Below, piece after piece: positions 1 through 9,935 of a DNA stretch of 64,000 nucleotides (position 1 is its first letter; each line of letters starts with the position of its first letter). The notes beneath the pieces were generated by a model, which worked only from the letters and a program-made list of their open reading frames with translations, was not told where the DNA came from and searched no databases. The position numbers and the translations under genes were made by a program. Source of the DNA: Cupriavidus sp. P-10 (GTDB lineage: Bacteria; Pseudomonadota; Gammaproteobacteria; Burkholderiales; Burkholderiaceae); NCBI RefSeq assembly GCF_003402535.2, contig NZ_AP025171.1, forward strand, positions 248,001 to 312,000, in the 5' to 3' direction.

Positions 1-116
1 GCTTCGACGATCATGCGCTTCTGTCCACACTCACCCACACGGCCAAGAGCCATGACATGCAGCAGATCCACGCCGCGATCCTGCTGGCTCGTCAGCCTGT
101 GGAGTCACTCAATTGA
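1..116 (+). CDS. flhD: Flagellar master regulator FlhD, C-terminal fragment
   Basis: Only the last 37 codons are in the window (reading frame from base 3, stop TGA at 114-116). The visible tail contains the segments [16 protein letters not shown] and QPVESLN, which resemble the C-terminal helices of FlhD. FlhD pairs with FlhC as the FlhD4C2 activator of class II flagellar operons. The stop overlaps the TTG start of flhC (TTGA), so the two are probably translationally coupled. The identity rests on this short tail plus the adjacent flhC. Confidence 0.85.
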   Translation, partial: FDDHALLSTLTHTAKSHDMQQIHAAILLARQPVESLN

Positions 117-721
117 CCGCGCTGCTGAAGGCCGAGCCGAACCGGAGTTTCACGGCCACCTCCGCAGCCGTCCCACGCAAGAGCGTTCTCCAGGATGCCA
201 ACCAGACCCAGCTCGCCATCGAGCTGATCGGCCTGGGTGCGCGCCTGCAGGTGCTTGAAGCCGAGACCACGCTGTCGCGCGACCGGCTCATCCGCCTGTA
301 CAAGGAACTGCGCGGGGTCTCGCCTCCCAAGGGCATGCTGCCCTTCTCGACGGACTGGTTCACCACCTGGCTGCCGAATATCCACTCGTCGCTGTTCTTC
401 TCTGCCCATCAGTTCATGGTGCAGGAAGGCGAGACCGTGGGCATCCGCGCCGTGGTGGCTGCCTATCGCCTGTACCTCGAACACGTTTCGCTTCTCGGCG
501 GTGAAATTGTCTTAAGTTTCACGCGTGCCTGGACGTTAGTACGGTTCTTCGAGAGCAATATGCTGCAGCTGTCCAGCTGCACGTGTTGCGGCGGACAGTT
601 CGTCACGCACGCCTATGAGCCGCACGCGAACTTCGTGTGCAGCCTGTGCCGTCCGCCCTCGCGCGCAGGGAAAGTGAAGAAGCTCTCGAAAGACGCCGCC
701 GCCGTGCAGACCAACGCCTGA
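113..721 (+). CDS. flhC: Flagellar transcriptional activator FlhC
   Basis: 202 aa. FlhC is the DNA-binding, zinc-containing partner of FlhD in the master regulator of flagellar class II genes. The sequence shows the family core ([40 protein letters not shown]). A C-terminal Cys cluster, CTCC about 20 residues before CSLC, is the expected zinc site. The TTG start at 113 overlaps the flhD stop; the first ~20 residues are poorly conserved in the family, so a slightly later start is possible. It lies immediately upstream of motA, as in many beta-proteobacteria. Confidence 0.95.
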   Translation: MTALLKAEPNRSFTATSAAVPRKSVLQDANQTQLAIELIGLGARLQVLEAETTLSRDRLIRLYKELRGVSPPKGMLPFSTDWFTTWLPNIHSSLFFSAHQFMVQEGETVGIRAVVAAYRLYLEHVSLLGGEIVLSFTRAWTLVRFFESNMLQLSSCTCCGGQFVTHAYEPHANFVCSLCRPPSRAGKVKKLSKDAAAVQTNA

Positions 722-732
722 TCCTGGTTTAG

Positions 733-767
733 GTCCGCCGGCCGGCAAGCTTGCAGCGCTGGCGGAC
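733..767. terminator. Hairpin between flhC and motA
   Basis: GTCCGCC (733-739) pairs with GGCGGAC (761-767). The loop itself contains the 10-nt palindrome GCAAGCTTGC (745-754). No T-tract follows, so it is not a standard intrinsic terminator. It may attenuate or protect the flhDC transcript. The fold is visible; the function is inferred. Confidence 0.35.
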
Positions 768-840
768 GGACCACTCCCCGTTCGCCCGTGCGCGGGCCAT
801 TGTGCGTGATTGACGCGCGTTTTTTGACGGGGATCCCATC

Positions 841-1704
841 GTGCTAGTAGTTCTTGGCTATGTCGTCGTGGTTGTCGCGGTGCTTGGCGGTTACGCCATG
901 ACCGGCGGCCACATGGGCGCGCTATATCAACCGGCGGAATTCGTGATCATCGGGGGCGCTGCCTTCGGTGCCTTCATCGCCACCAACACCACCAAGGCCA
1001 TCAAGGCCACCGCCCGCGCCCTGCCAGGGCTGTTCAAGGGCTCCAAGTACAAGAAGGAACTGTACCTGGACGTCATGTCGCTGCTGTACGTGCTGCTGTC
1101 CAAGGCACGGCGCGAGGGCATCCTGTTCCTGGAAAAGGAAATCGCGGATCCCGCCTCCAGCAGCGTCTTCAGCCAGTACCCGCGCATCCTGTCGGATCCG
1201 GTGGTGATGGAATTCCTCACCGACTACCTGCGCATGATGGTCAACGGCAACATGAACGCCTTCGAGATCGAGGCCCTGATGGACCACGAGATCGAGACCT
1301 TCCGCCATGAGGCCGAGATTCCCGCCCATGCGCTGTCGCGCGTCGGCGATGCGCTGCCCGCCTTCGGCATCGTCGCCGCGGTGATGGGCGTGGTGCACGC
1401 GCTGGCTTCGGCCGACCTGCCGCCGGCCGAGCTCGGCGCGCTGATCGCGCACGCCATGGTCGGCACCTTCCTCGGCATCCTGCTGGCCTACGGCTTTATC
1501 TCGCCGCTGGCCGCGCGCATCGAGCTGCAGGTGTCCGAGAACGTCAAGGTCTACGAGTGCATCAAGGTGGTGCTGCTCGCCTCCCTGAACGGCTACGCGC
1601 CGCTGGTCGCGGTGGAATTCGGCCGCAAGGTGCTGTACTCCACGGTGCGGCCGTCGTTCCTCGAGCTCGACGACCACGTGCGCGAAGTCAAGAGCCTGAA
1701 CTGA
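841..1704 (+). CDS. motA: Flagellar stator protein MotA
   Basis: 287 aa, the usual MotA length. MotA forms the proton-conducting stator with MotB in the inner membrane and pushes on FliG. Four hydrophobic segments are visible, at residues ~2-20, ~32-50, ~172-192 and ~200-222. The cytoplasmic loop carries the charged stretch SKARREGILFLEKEI, which holds the Arg and Glu known to interact with FliG. The GTG start at 841 has GGGGAT about 7 nt upstream. It precedes motB by 25 nt, so the pair is cotranscribed. Confidence 0.95.
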   Translation: MLVVLGYVVVVVAVLGGYAMTGGHMGALYQPAEFVIIGGAAFGAFIATNTTKAIKATARALPGLFKGSKYKKELYLDVMSLLYVLLSKARREGILFLEKEIADPASSSVFSQYPRILSDPVVMEFLTDYLRMMVNGNMNAFEIEALMDHEIETFRHEAEIPAHALSRVGDALPAFGIVAAVMGVVHALASADLPPAELGALIAHAMVGTFLGILLAYGFISPLAARIELQVSENVKVYECIKVVLLASLNGYAPLVAVEFGRKVLYSTVRPSFLELDDHVREVKSLN

Positions 1705-1729
1705 GCGCGGCAAGGCAGGAGGCACCCTC

Positions 1730-2707
1730 ATGAGCAGCGCACACGATATGCGTCCGATCATCGTCCGCCGGGCGAAATCGCACGCCAGGCCGCACGGCAA
1801 CCACAGCTGGAAGATCGCCTACGCCGATTTCATGACGGCGATGATGGCGCTGTTCCTGGTGCTGTGGCTGCTGTCCAGCGCCAACAAGAAGACGCTGGAA
1901 GGCATTGCCGAATACTTCCGCATGCCGCTCAAGGTGGCGGTCGTCGGCGGCGAGAAAAGCAGCCAGTCGCCCAGCGTGATCCCGGGCGGCGGCATGGACG
2001 TCATGCGCAAGGACGGCGAGGTCATGCGCGCGCGCGACAACGATCCGAGCGAGGAACAGCGCCGCAACGAACTGCAGGAAGGGCAGCGCCTGCGCGCGCT
2101 CAAGCAGCGCCTCGAACAGCTCATCGAGAGCAACCCGATGCTGCGCCAGTTCCGCCCGCAGCTGCTGCTCGACATCACCAGCGAAGGCCTGCGCATCCAG
2201 ATCCTCGATACGCAGAACCGGCCGATGTTCCGCACCGGCAGCGCCAACGTGGAGACCTATATGCGCACCATCCTGCGCGAGATCGGCCCGGTGCTGAACG
2301 AGCTGCCGAACAAGGTCAGCCTGTCCGGCCATACCGACGCGGCCAACTATTCCAACGGCGAGCGCACCTACAGCAACTGGGAGCTGTCCAGCGACCGCGC
2401 CAATGCCTCGCGCCGCGAACTGATCGCGGGTGGCATGCAGGAAGGCAAGGTGCTGCGCGTGCTGGGCCTGGCGGCGACCATGCCCCTGGACAAGGACGAT
2501 CTGCTGGCGCCGGTCAACCGGCGCATCAGCATCGTCGTGCTCAACCACAAGGCCCAGGCGCGCTTCGAGGCCGAGAACGCCAGCGCGGCCGAGGTCTCGG
2601 TGGCGGCGCAGGCCGGCAAGGCCGCGCAGGAAATCCAGGCTGGGCTGGCCGCGGCCTCCGCGCCGGCGGCAGCGCCGGCCTCGGCACCGCAGGGCCGCAA
2701 GCCATGA
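1730..2707 (+). CDS. motB: Flagellar stator protein MotB
   Basis: 325 aa. One N-terminal membrane helix (about residues 30-49, starting KIAYADFMTAMMALFLVLW) carries the expected proton-accepting Asp at D33. A periplasmic OmpA-like peptidoglycan-binding domain follows (SLSGHTDAANY, then ELSSDRANASRREL). The tail after residue ~280 is Ala- and Pro-rich and low-complexity. The ATG follows an AGGAGG ribosome site. MotB anchors the MotA channel to the cell wall. Confidence 0.95.
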   Translation: MSSAHDMRPIIVRRAKSHARPHGNHSWKIAYADFMTAMMALFLVLWLLSSANKKTLEGIAEYFRMPLKVAVVGGEKSSQSPSVIPGGGMDVMRKDGEVMRARDNDPSEEQRRNELQEGQRLRALKQRLEQLIESNPMLRQFRPQLLLDITSEGLRIQILDTQNRPMFRTGSANVETYMRTILREIGPVLNELPNKVSLSGHTDAANYSNGERTYSNWELSSDRANASRRELIAGGMQEGKVLRVLGLAATMPLDKDDLLAPVNRRISIVVLNHKAQARFEAENASAAEVSVAAQAGKAAQEIQAGLAAASAPAAAPASAPQGRKP

Positions 2708-2781
2708 CGCAGCAAACCACCAAGCGCGGCCGCACCGGCGGCGCCCGCGCCTAGCGCAGTAACTTAGTGAGTCAGGACGCC

Positions 2782-4839
2782 ATGTCTGTCGATATCGATA
2801 TCACACAGTTTTACCAGACCTTCTTTGAAGAAGCGGAAGAACTGCTCGTGGAAATGGAGCAGCTGCTGCTCGGCCTGGACATCGAGTCTCCCGATCCCGA
2901 GCATCTGAACGCGATCTTCCGGGCGGCCCATTCGATCAAGGGCGGAGCCGCTACCTTCGGGTTCGCGGCGCTGACCGAGACCACCCACATCTTCGAGAAC
3001 CTGCTGGACCGCACGCGCCGGCAGGAACTGGCGTTGACCAGGACCATCATCGACACCTTTCTGGAAACCAAGGACGTGTTGCAAGATCAGCTCAACGCCT
3101 ACCGCAACGGCACCGAACCCGATCCGGAAACGCTGGTGCGCATCTGCGCCGTGCTGCAGCAGCTCGCGCAGGAAGCCGCTGGCCAGGCGGGCGCATCGGC
3201 GGCCGCTCCGGCCGCGGCACCCGTCGCCGCCCCGGTTGCGGCTCCCGTTGCCGCACCGGCAGCCGCGGCAGGCGGTGCGCTGAAGATCCGGCTGATCAAG
3301 GTCTCCGCCAACGACCAGGCGCTGCTGCGCGAAGAACTCGCCAACCTCGGCGAGATCACCGGGCAGCAGGAGGTCAACGGCGAACTGGTGGTGTGGCTCA
3401 ACACCCAGTGCAGCGCCGACGACATCATTGCGGTGTGCTGCTTCGTGATCGACATGGACCAGATCGCGATCGAAGCCGCCAGCGATGCAGCGGCAGCGGC
3501 AGCGGCACCGGCCGAAGTACCCGCGCCGGCTCCGGCGCCGGCCGCGGCAGCACCGGCCGCTCCTGCTCCCGCCGCGCGCGAGAAGGAGAAGGAGAAAGAA
3601 AAGGCCAAGCCGGCCCCCGCCGCCGCGCACGGCGAAGGCTCGATCCGCGTGCCGACCGAAAAGGTCGACCAGATCATCAACCTGGTGGGCGAACTGGTGA
3701 TTACCCAGTCGATGCTGGCGCAAACCGCGTCGTCGCTCGACCCGGTGCTGTTCGACCGCCTGTTCTCCGGCATGGGCCAGCTCGAGCGCAACGCGCGCGA
3801 CCTGCAGGAAGCGGTGATGTCGATCCGCATGATGCCGATGGACTACGTGTTCTCGCGCTTCCCGCGCCTGGTGCGCGACCTGGCCAGCAAGCTCGGCAAG
3901 CAGATCGACCTGGTCACCTTCGGCAAGGCCACCGAGCTCGACAAGAGCCTGATCGAACGCATCATCGACCCGCTCACTCACCTGGTCCGCAACAGCCTGG
4001 ACCATGGCATCGAGACCCCCGACAAGCGCGTCGCCGCCGGCAAGGAGCCGACCGGCCAGCTGGTGCTGTCCGCGCAGCACCACGGCGGCAACATCGTCAT
4101 TGAAGTCAGCGATGACGGCGGCGGCCTGAACCGCGAGCGCATCCTGGCCAAGGCCATCCAGAACGGCCTGCCGGTGTCCGAGAACATCAGCGACGAGGAA
4201 GTCTGGCAGCTGATCTTTGCGCCGGGCTTCTCCACTGCCGAAGTCGTCACCGACGTGTCCGGCCGTGGCGTGGGCATGGACGTGGTCAAGCGCAACATCC
4301 AGGAGATGGGCGGCCATGTGCAGATCAGCTCGCGCCCGGGCCTGGGCACCACCATCCGCATCGTGCTGCCGCTGACGCTGGCGATCCTGGACGGCATGTC
4401 GGTCAAGGTCGGTGAAGAGACTTTCATCCTGCCGCTGAACTGCGTGATGGAATCGCTGCAGCCCAAGGCCGAGGACGTGCACACCGCCGCCAACTCCGAC
4501 CGCGTCATGCACGTGCGCGGCGAGTACCTGCCGCTGCTGGAAATGCACCGCGTCTTCAACATCGCCGGCGCGCTGCAGGAACCCACGCAAGGCATCGCCG
4601 TGATCCTGCAGGCCGAGGGCAAGCGTTTCGCGCTGCTGGTGGACCAGCTGATCGGCCAGCACCAGGTGGTGCTGAAGAACCTGGAAACCAACTATCGCAA
4701 GGTGCCGTGCATCTCGGCGGCAACCATCCTCGGCGACGGCAGCGTGGCGCTGATCGTCGATGTCGGCGCGCTGCAACGCACCGGCGTGCGCCGGCAGGAG
4801 CCGGCGCTGGCTTCGTCGTTGGCCTCGTCGTTGGCCTAA
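2782..4839 (+). CDS. cheA: Chemotaxis histidine kinase CheA
   Basis: 685 aa from the ATG at 2782, which has AGGA 7 nt upstream; a GTG at 2767 would add five residues but has no clear ribosome site. Domain order: P1 phosphotransfer domain with the phospho-accepting histidine in AAHSIKGG (H50); a first Ala/Pro linker; P2; a second Ala/Pro linker with a KEKEKEK stretch; P3 dimerisation ([18 protein letters not shown]); P4 ATPase ([12 protein letters not shown] as N box, then DDGGGL and GRGVGMDVV as G boxes); P5 CheW-like regulatory domain. CheA phosphorylates CheY and CheB. It starts the che operon downstream of motAB. Confidence 0.97.
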   Translation: MSVDIDITQFYQTFFEEAEELLVEMEQLLLGLDIESPDPEHLNAIFRAAHSIKGGAATFGFAALTETTHIFENLLDRTRRQELALTRTIIDTFLETKDVLQDQLNAYRNGTEPDPETLVRICAVLQQLAQEAAGQAGASAAAPAAAPVAAPVAAPVAAPAAAAGGALKIRLIKVSANDQALLREELANLGEITGQQEVNGELVVWLNTQCSADDIIAVCCFVIDMDQIAIEAASDAAAAAAAPAEVPAPAPAPAAAAPAAPAPAAREKEKEKEKAKPAPAAAHGEGSIRVPTEKVDQIINLVGELVITQSMLAQTASSLDPVLFDRLFSGMGQLERNARDLQEAVMSIRMMPMDYVFSRFPRLVRDLASKLGKQIDLVTFGKATELDKSLIERIIDPLTHLVRNSLDHGIETPDKRVAAGKEPTGQLVLSAQHHGGNIVIEVSDDGGGLNRERILAKAIQNGLPVSENISDEEVWQLIFAPGFSTAEVVTDVSGRGVGMDVVKRNIQEMGGHVQISSRPGLGTTIRIVLPLTLAILDGMSVKVGEETFILPLNCVMESLQPKAEDVHTAANSDRVMHVRGEYLPLLEMHRVFNIAGALQEPTQGIAVILQAEGKRFALLVDQLIGQHQVVLKNLETNYRKVPCISAATILGDGSVALIVDVGALQRTGVRRQEPALASSLASSLA

Positions 4840-4873
4840 CCAACCGACCCACTACAGGAAGAGAAAACACATC

Positions 4874-5368
4874 ATGGCCGGCATCGGACACATCGATACC
4901 CCCGGAAGCGACGCTTCGGGCCAGGAGTTCCTGGTCTTCACGCTGGGGTCGGAGGAATACGGCATCGACATCCTCAAGGTGCAGGAGATCCGCAGCTACG
5001 AGACCGTCACGCGCATTTCCAGCGCGCCCGATTTCATCAAGGGCGTGACCAACCTGCGCGGCGTGATCGTGCCGATCGTCGACCTGCGCCTGAAGTTCCG
5101 CCTGGGCAACGTGCGCTACGACCACCAGACCGTGGTCATCATCCTCAACGTGGCCGGCCGCGTGGTCGGCATCGTGGTCGATGGCGTGTCGGACGTGCTG
5201 ACGCTGACCGGCGAGGCGATCAAGCCGGCGCCGGAGTTCGGCGTGTCGATCTCGACCGAGCACCTCACCGGCCTGGGCACCATCGACGGCCGCATGCTGG
5301 TGCTGATCGATATCGAGAAGCTGATGACGAGCGCCGAGATGGCACTGGTCGAGGCCGAGCTGGCCTGA
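4874..5368 (+). CDS. cheW: Chemotaxis adaptor CheW
   Basis: 164 aa. A single CheW domain starts at about residue 18 ([20 protein letters not shown]) and includes the conserved [13 protein letters not shown] segment. It couples receptors to CheA. The start is ATG 4874, preceded by AGGAAGAG. It lies 34 nt after cheA and 33 nt before cheR. In many related clusters a methyl-accepting receptor gene sits between cheW and cheR, but none is present here. Confidence 0.96.
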   Translation: MAGIGHIDTPGSDASGQEFLVFTLGSEEYGIDILKVQEIRSYETVTRISSAPDFIKGVTNLRGVIVPIVDLRLKFRLGNVRYDHQTVVIILNVAGRVVGIVVDGVSDVLTLTGEAIKPAPEFGVSISTEHLTGLGTIDGRMLVLIDIEKLMTSAEMALVEAELA

Positions 5369-5401
5369 CGCCGCGCAGCAACCCGAAACGCCACGCAAGC
5401 C

Positions 5402-6325
5402 ATGACGCCGTTCCGCACTGCCGCCAGCGCTCCCGCCAGCCTCCAGGGCCTGGCGGGCACCGTCTCCGCGCCGGCCGTCACGCCGCGGCGTGACGAGATG
5501 CGCGACTTCCTGCTGACCGAGCGCGACTTCGAGAAAATCCGCGCGCTGATCCACAAGCGCGCGGGCATTTCGCTGGGCAGCCACAAGCGCGAAATGGTCT
5601 ACAGCCGCCTGGCACGCCGCCTGCGCACGCTGCAGCTGGCCGACTTTGCCTCGTACCTGGCGATCCTGGAGACGGATGACCGCTCGCCCGAGTGGGAGTT
5701 CTTCACCAATTCGCTGACCACCAACCTGACTTCGTTCTTCCGCGAGTCGCACCATTTCCCGCTGCTGGCCGAGCATGCGAAGAAGATCGGCCGCCCGTAC
5801 AGCGTGTGGTGCTCCGCGGCGTCTACCGGCGAGGAACCGTACTCGATCGCCATCACGCTGGCCGAGGCGCTGGGCGACCGCGCCGCCACCGTGCTGGCCA
5901 CCGATATCGACACGCAGGTGCTGGCCAAGGCCCGCAGCGGCGTGTACTCGGCCGACCAGGTCGCACGGCTGTCGCCCGAACGCCTCAAGCGCTTCTTCCT
6001 GAAAGGCACCGGCCAGCGCGCGGGCTCGGTCAAGGTCAAGCCCGAGCTGGCCTCCACCATCACGTTCGAGCCGCTCAACCTGCTCGCGCCCGACTGGGGC
6101 ATCCGCGAGCAGTTCGACGCGATCTTTTGCCGGAACGTGATGATCTATTTCGACAAGCCAACGCAGGGCCGCATCCTGGAGCGTTTCATGCCGCTGCTCA
6201 AGCCGCACGGGCTGCTCTTCGCCGGGCACTCGGAGAACTTCTCCTACGTCACGCGCGCATTCCAGCTGCGCGGGCAGACTGTCTACGAACTGGCGCCCGA
6301 TGCTGGCAGGGCGGGAAGGGCCTGA
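5402..6325 (+). CDS. cheR: Chemotaxis protein methyltransferase CheR
   Basis: 307 aa. The all-alpha N-terminal domain begins near residue 30 ([20 protein letters not shown]). The SAM-dependent methyltransferase domain follows, with [30 protein letters not shown] (SAM loop), LATDID, and [10 protein letters not shown]. It methylates receptor glutamates. The first ~30 residues are low-complexity and an ATG near 5498 is a possible alternative start. The stop overlaps the cheD start (TGATG), indicating translational coupling. Confidence 0.96.
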   Translation: MTPFRTAASAPASLQGLAGTVSAPAVTPRRDEMRDFLLTERDFEKIRALIHKRAGISLGSHKREMVYSRLARRLRTLQLADFASYLAILETDDRSPEWEFFTNSLTTNLTSFFRESHHFPLLAEHAKKIGRPYSVWCSAASTGEEPYSIAITLAEALGDRAATVLATDIDTQVLAKARSGVYSADQVARLSPERLKRFFLKGTGQRAGSVKVKPELASTITFEPLNLLAPDWGIREQFDAIFCRNVMIYFDKPTQGRILERFMPLLKPHGLLFAGHSENFSYVTRAFQLRGQTVYELAPDAGRAGRA

Positions 6326-6996
6326 TGCGCACGCCCTATCTCCCCGAGGCGCTGGCCACCCGCACCTACTTCGACCGCGAGTTCGGCAAGCAGGCAGTCA
6401 AGCTGCTGCCCAACGAGTACTACGTGACACGCGAAGACGTGGTGCTGACCACCGTGCTGGGTTCGTGCGTGGCCGCGTGCATCCGCGACGAGGCCGCCGG
6501 CGTCGGCGGCATGAACCACTTCATGCTGCCCGATGATGAAGGCGGCAGCGCCGGCGCCGACCGCATGCTGTCGCCGTCGATGCGCTACGGCAGCTACGCG
6601 CTCGAAGTGCTGATCAACGAGCTGCTCAAGATGGGCGCCCGGCGCGAGCGGCTGGAGGCCAAGGTCTTCGGCGGCGGCGCGGTGCTGGCCAACATGACCA
6701 CGCTGAACATCGGCGACCGCAACGCGGATTTCGTGCTGCGCTACCTCAAGGCCGAAGAGATCCGTGTCGCGGCGCAGGACCTGCGCGGGCCCCATGCGCG
6801 CCGCGTCAGCTATTTCCCGGCCGGCGGGCTGGCACTGGTGCGCCGCCTGACGCGGCAGGACGACGAGGTCTCGGTGGCGCGCGACGAACGCGCGCTGGCG
6901 CGGGCCATCGCCACCTCGGCCAGGACCCCGGCGCGCGCGCCGGAGCGCGCCCCCGAACTGTTTGCGCGGCAGTCTTCCACGCGCCAGCTTCCCTGA
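6325..6996 (+). CDS. cheD: Chemoreceptor glutamine deamidase CheD
   Basis: 223 aa from the ATG that overlaps the cheR stop. CheD deamidates receptor glutamines. The catalytic-Cys region is visible as [15 protein letters not shown], the conserved His is in [11 protein letters not shown], and KVFGGGAVL and GRR-like basic segments follow ([15 protein letters not shown]). The last ~45 residues (about 180 onward) are Arg/Ala/Pro-rich and outside the usual fold. The position between cheR and cheB is standard for Burkholderiales. Confidence 0.94.
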   Translation: MRTPYLPEALATRTYFDREFGKQAVKLLPNEYYVTREDVVLTTVLGSCVAACIRDEAAGVGGMNHFMLPDDEGGSAGADRMLSPSMRYGSYALEVLINELLKMGARRERLEAKVFGGGAVLANMTTLNIGDRNADFVLRYLKAEEIRVAAQDLRGPHARRVSYFPAGGLALVRRLTRQDDEVSVARDERALARAIATSARTPARAPERAPELFARQSSTRQLP

Positions 6997-7018
6997 CCCA
7001 ACACGAGCACGAATTCCT

Positions 7019-8092
7019 ATGACTGCCGCCAAGATCAAGGTGCTCTGCGTGGACGATTCCGCGCTGATCCGCAGCCTGATGACGGAGATCATCAACAGCC
7101 AGCCCGACATGGAAGTGGTTGGCACCGCGCCCGACCCGCTGGTGGCGCGCGACCTGATCAAGCGCCTGAACCCGGACGTGCTGACGCTTGACGTCGAAAT
7201 GCCGCGCATGGACGGCCTGGATTTCCTTGAGCGCCTGATGCGGCTGCGGCCGATGCCGGTGCTGATGGTGTCGTCGCTGACCGAGCGCGGCTCGGAAATC
7301 ACCATGCGCGCGCTGGAGCTGGGCGCGGTCGACTTTGTCACCAAGCCCAAGCTGGGCATCCGTGACGGGCTGATCGAATACACCGACACCATCGCCGACA
7401 AGCTGCGTGCCGCGTCGCGCGCGCGCGTGCGCGCCGCGGCGCAGCCGGTAGCCGGCGTCAGCGCACCCGCGCCGATGCTGCGCAGCCCGCTGCTGTCGAC
7501 CGAGAAGCTGATCATCCTGGGCGCTTCCACCGGCGGCACCGAGGCGATCAAGGAATTCCTGATGCCGCTGCCGCCCGACAGCCCCGCGGTGATGATCGTG
7601 CAGCATATGCCGGCCGGCTTCACGCGCTCGTTCGCGCAGCGCCTGGACGGGCTGTGCCGCATCACCGTGAAGGAAGCCGAGCACGGTGAACGCGTGCTGC
7701 CGGGCCATGCGTACATCGCACCGGGCGATTCGCACCTGCGCCTGGCGCGCAGCGGTGCCAACTACGTCGCGCACCTGTCGCAGGAAGCGCCGGTCAACCG
7801 GCACCGTCCCTCGGTCGACGTGCTGTTCGATTCGGCCGCCGAGCATGGCGGCAAGAACGTGATCGGCGTGATCCTGACCGGCATGGGCAAGGACGGCGCG
7901 CGCGGCATGCTGCGCATGCGCGAGGCCGGTGCCTACAACCTGGCGCAGGACGAGCAAACCTGCATCGTGTTTGGCATGCCGAAGGAGGCGATCGCCACCG
8001 GCGGCGTGCATGAAATCGTGCCCTTGCCGGCGATGACCCAGCGCGTGATGGCGCGCCTGGCCACGTACGGCACGCGCGCGCAACGGGTCTGA
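7019..8092 (+). CDS. cheB: Chemotaxis methylesterase/deamidase CheB
   Basis: 357 aa. The N-terminal receiver domain has the acidic pair in [13 protein letters not shown] and phospho-acceptor D58 in [13 protein letters not shown] linker (~130-160) leads to the methylesterase domain with catalytic S170 ([11 protein letters not shown]), H196 (VQHMPAGFT) and D292 (GMGKDGARG). It removes receptor methyl groups when phosphorylated by CheA. ATG 7019 gives the family's usual N-terminus. It is spaced 22 nt from cheD. Confidence 0.97.
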   Translation: MTAAKIKVLCVDDSALIRSLMTEIINSQPDMEVVGTAPDPLVARDLIKRLNPDVLTLDVEMPRMDGLDFLERLMRLRPMPVLMVSSLTERGSEITMRALELGAVDFVTKPKLGIRDGLIEYTDTIADKLRAASRARVRAAAQPVAGVSAPAPMLRSPLLSTEKLIILGASTGGTEAIKEFLMPLPPDSPAVMIVQHMPAGFTRSFAQRLDGLCRITVKEAEHGERVLPGHAYIAPGDSHLRLARSGANYVAHLSQEAPVNRHRPSVDVLFDSAAEHGGKNVIGVILTGMGKDGARGMLRMREAGAYNLAQDEQTCIVFGMPKEAIATGGVHEIVPLPAMTQRVMARLATYGTRAQRV

Positions 8093-8184
8093 ACGGGCCC
8101 GGAAACCTGAACAAGCCCAGACAACAAGCTGAAACAACAAGCTGGACCCACTAGCCAATACTGCATTTACCTGGAGCCCTCAAA

Positions 8185-8571
8185 GTGGACAAGAGCATCA
8201 AGATCCTGGTCGTGGATGATTTCCCGACCATGCGCCGGATCATCCGCAACCTGCTCAAGGAGCTGGGATTCGTCAACGTCGAGGAAGCCGAGGACGGCGC
8301 CGCCGGCCTGGAGAAGGCCAGGGACGGCAGCTTCCAGTTCGTGATCTCGGACTGGAACATGCCCAACATGGACGGCCTGTCGATGCTGCAGGCGATCCGC
8401 GCCGACGCGAATATCGGCAAGATCCCGGTGCTGATGGTGACGGCCGAGGCCAAGAAGGAAAACATCATCGCCGCGGCCCAGGCCGGCGCCAACGGCTACG
8501 TGGTCAAGCCGTTCACGGCAGCCACGCTGGACGAGAAGATCACCAAGATCTTCGAGAAACTCGGCGGCTGA
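8185..8571 (+). CDS. cheY: Chemotaxis response regulator CheY
   Basis: 128 aa, a single receiver domain. Residues D11-D12 ([10 protein letters not shown]), phospho-acceptor D56 ([11 protein letters not shown]), the switch Thr in MVTAEA, and K108 (VVKPFT) are all present. Phosphorylated CheY binds FliM and reverses the motor. The start is GTG at 8185 with GGAG upstream. It is 92 nt from cheB and 19 nt from cheZ. Confidence 0.97.
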   Translation: MDKSIKILVVDDFPTMRRIIRNLLKELGFVNVEEAEDGAAGLEKARDGSFQFVISDWNMPNMDGLSMLQAIRADANIGKIPVLMVTAEAKKENIIAAAQAGANGYVVKPFTAATLDEKITKIFEKLGG

Positions 8572-8590
8572 TCCAGAGGAGCCCTTTGCC

Positions 8591-9226
8591 ATGACTCCGA
8601 CGCTGAGCAACGATTCGGCCGAGCAACTGATCCTGCGCATCGGCAACCTGACGCGGATGCTGCGCGACAATATGCGCGAGCTGGGCCTGGACAAGGAGAT
8701 CGAGCGCGCCGCGCAGGCCATTCCCGATGCGCGCGACCGGCTCAACTACATCGCGGCGATGACCGAGCAGGCCGCCGAGCGCACGCTGAACGCGGTCGAA
8801 CTGGCGCAGCCGATCCAGTCCGGCATCGAGCAGCAGGCCGAGACCCTGGACAAGCGCTGGGAGGCCTGGTTCGAGAAGCCGGTGGAGCTGGCCGACGCCC
8901 GCTCGCTGGTGCTCGACACGCGCGCCTTCCTGACCGATGTGCCGGCGCAGGCCCGCGCTACCAACAGCCACCTGCTCGACATCATGATGGCGCAGGACTT
9001 CCAGGACCTGACCGGGCAGGTGATCAAGAAGATGATGGACATGATCCGCACGCTGGAGCAGGAGCTGCTGCAGGTGCTGATCGACAATGTTCCGTCCGAG
9101 CGGCGCGTGGAAGTGCAGGCGCCGTCAACGCTGATGAACGGGCCACAGGTGAATCCGGAGGGCAAGGCCGACGTGGTGTCGGACCAGGCGCAGGTGGATG
9201 ATTTGTTGGCGAGTTTGGGGTTCTGA
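8591..9226 (+). CDS. cheZ: CheY-P phosphatase CheZ
   Basis: 211 aa, mostly helical as expected for the CheZ four-helix dimer. The catalytic segment is visible as [18 protein letters not shown], which contains the Asp and Gln that act on CheY-P. The extreme C-terminus ([10 protein letters not shown]) matches the CheY-binding tail of the family. It is the last gene of the che operon here, and the flagellar order is then broken by the 9227-15599 block. Confidence 0.96.
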   Translation: MTPTLSNDSAEQLILRIGNLTRMLRDNMRELGLDKEIERAAQAIPDARDRLNYIAAMTEQAAERTLNAVELAQPIQSGIEQQAETLDKRWEAWFEKPVELADARSLVLDTRAFLTDVPAQARATNSHLLDIMMAQDFQDLTGQVIKKMMDMIRTLEQELLQVLIDNVPSERRVEVQAPSTLMNGPQVNPEGKADVVSDQAQVDDLLASLGF

Positions 9227-9318
9227 CGTTTCGGTTGGGCGTGCATTTTTAAGAGTTTGCCCATACTCGCGCTTGCTGCCTCTGTTCATACTGGGTTCGT
9301 CGCTGCGCTTGTGGCGAC

Positions 9319-9467
9319 CGGGTTTAGCAGCCCGCGGGATAGGGCGAACGACTGCCGTCTGGCGGTATCCTTACGTTCGCCGTGCTTGCGCACGCCCCTT
9401 CCATGGGCGGGCCCTGGCAGGGGAGCCTCCGGGCTCGCCGGCTCCTATTCCCCGGTCTGCTAACCCT
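9319..9467 (+). ncRNA. Candidate structured leader RNA
   Basis: The interval 9227-9539 after cheZ has no convincing gene but folds strongly on paper. An outer stem pairs GGGTTTAGCAG (9320-9330) with CTGCTAACCC (9457-9466). It continues inward as CCG-GGGA-TAGG (9332-9343) against CCTAT-TCCC-CGG (9444-9455). Enclosed hairpins: GGCGAACG (9343-9350) with CGTTCGCC (9374-9381), capped by an inner ACTGCC/GGCGGT stem; GTGC/GCAC (9382-9393); CCCC/GGGG (9395-9423); and GGAGCC/GGCTCC (9422-9445, an alternative to part of the outer stem). I do not recognise a named Rfam family. A regulatory role on the two small ORFs downstream is inference. Confidence 0.5.
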
Positions 9468-9539
9468 GCTTTGCGCCCGCCCACCCCGATTAACACCCGG
9501 GGAGCGGCACTGAACCTGTATGAGAAAGGGGGTATTTCC

Positions 9540-9644
9540 ATGCTTCAGTCCTTACTTGCCCATATCGGGCGATTGGCAATCTCCAGTATCTGCACAATGC
9601 AGCAGCGCGCCCGAGCCGCCCATGCGGAGGTGCGCCATGTATAG
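9540..9644 (+). CDS. 34-aa leader-type peptide ORF
   Basis: ATG 9540 follows GAAAGGGGG and the ORF ends at TAG 9642-9644, 8 nt inside the next gene. The peptide starts MLQSLLAHIGRLAISSI and ends Arg/Ala-rich. No known family is recognised. Its position between the structured RNA and the 96-aa gene, and the overlap with that gene, suggest a translated leader or a translationally coupled small protein. Coding status is uncertain. Confidence 0.35.
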   Translation: MLQSLLAHIGRLAISSICTMQQRARAAHAEVRHV

Positions 9645-9927
9645 CCATAGCCATCACGGCATCACAGCGGAACACAACGGTGTCGACATGCTCGTGACCG
9701 CCCACAGCCCGGGCGAGAATCCGTTGAGCCTTGCCGTGCAACGTGCGGCACAGCTTCATGGCCTCTTGCTCATGGCCAGCGATCATGGTGCCCCGAATCT
9801 GGATCCGGTGGATCTGGACCAGGGGACCTGGGAGAGCTTGCTTTCCCTCGCGGTCAGCCTGGCGCACGAGACGCAGGTGTTGAGTGAACTGGCCGTGCTA
9901 CATGGCCAGGCATTGCAGGCTGACTGA
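9637..9927 (+). CDS. Small protein of unknown function (DUF3077-like)
   Basis: 96 aa. The start is ATG 9637 with a strong GGAGG at 9626-9630, overlapping the preceding 34-codon ORF. The N-terminus is His-rich (MYSHSHHGITAEH). The rest alternates helical segments (NPLSLAVQRAAQLHGLLLMA, then LLSLAVSLAHETQVLSELA) in a pattern that resembles DUF3077-type small proteins of proteobacteria. That family link comes from memory and is tentative. No membrane segment or catalytic motif is seen. It is convergent with the helicase gene, 48 nt away. Confidence 0.55.
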   Translation: MYSHSHHGITAEHNGVDMLVTAHSPGENPLSLAVQRAAQLHGLLLMASDHGAPNLDPVDLDQGTWESLLSLAVSLAHETQVLSELAVLHGQALQAD

Positions 9928-9935
9928 CGTTGGGC

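Noticed and set aside
733..767. Intrinsic terminator of flhDC.
   Set aside because: Stem present but no T-tract, so it is kept only as a low-confidence hairpin.
2704..2754. A 16-codon ORF overlapping the motB stop.
   Set aside because: Short, low-complexity, no clear ribosome site of its own; more likely a chance frame between motB and cheA.
2764..4776. A 670-codon open frame antisense to cheA.
   Set aside because: High-GC third-position effect; repetitive composition (His/Asp/Gln/Arg-rich) and no domain, while the cheA frame is fully conserved.
9198..9644. Longer open frames across the cheZ downstream region.
   Set aside because: They cross the strongly base-paired segment and show no protein-family similarity; the structured RNA explains the region better.
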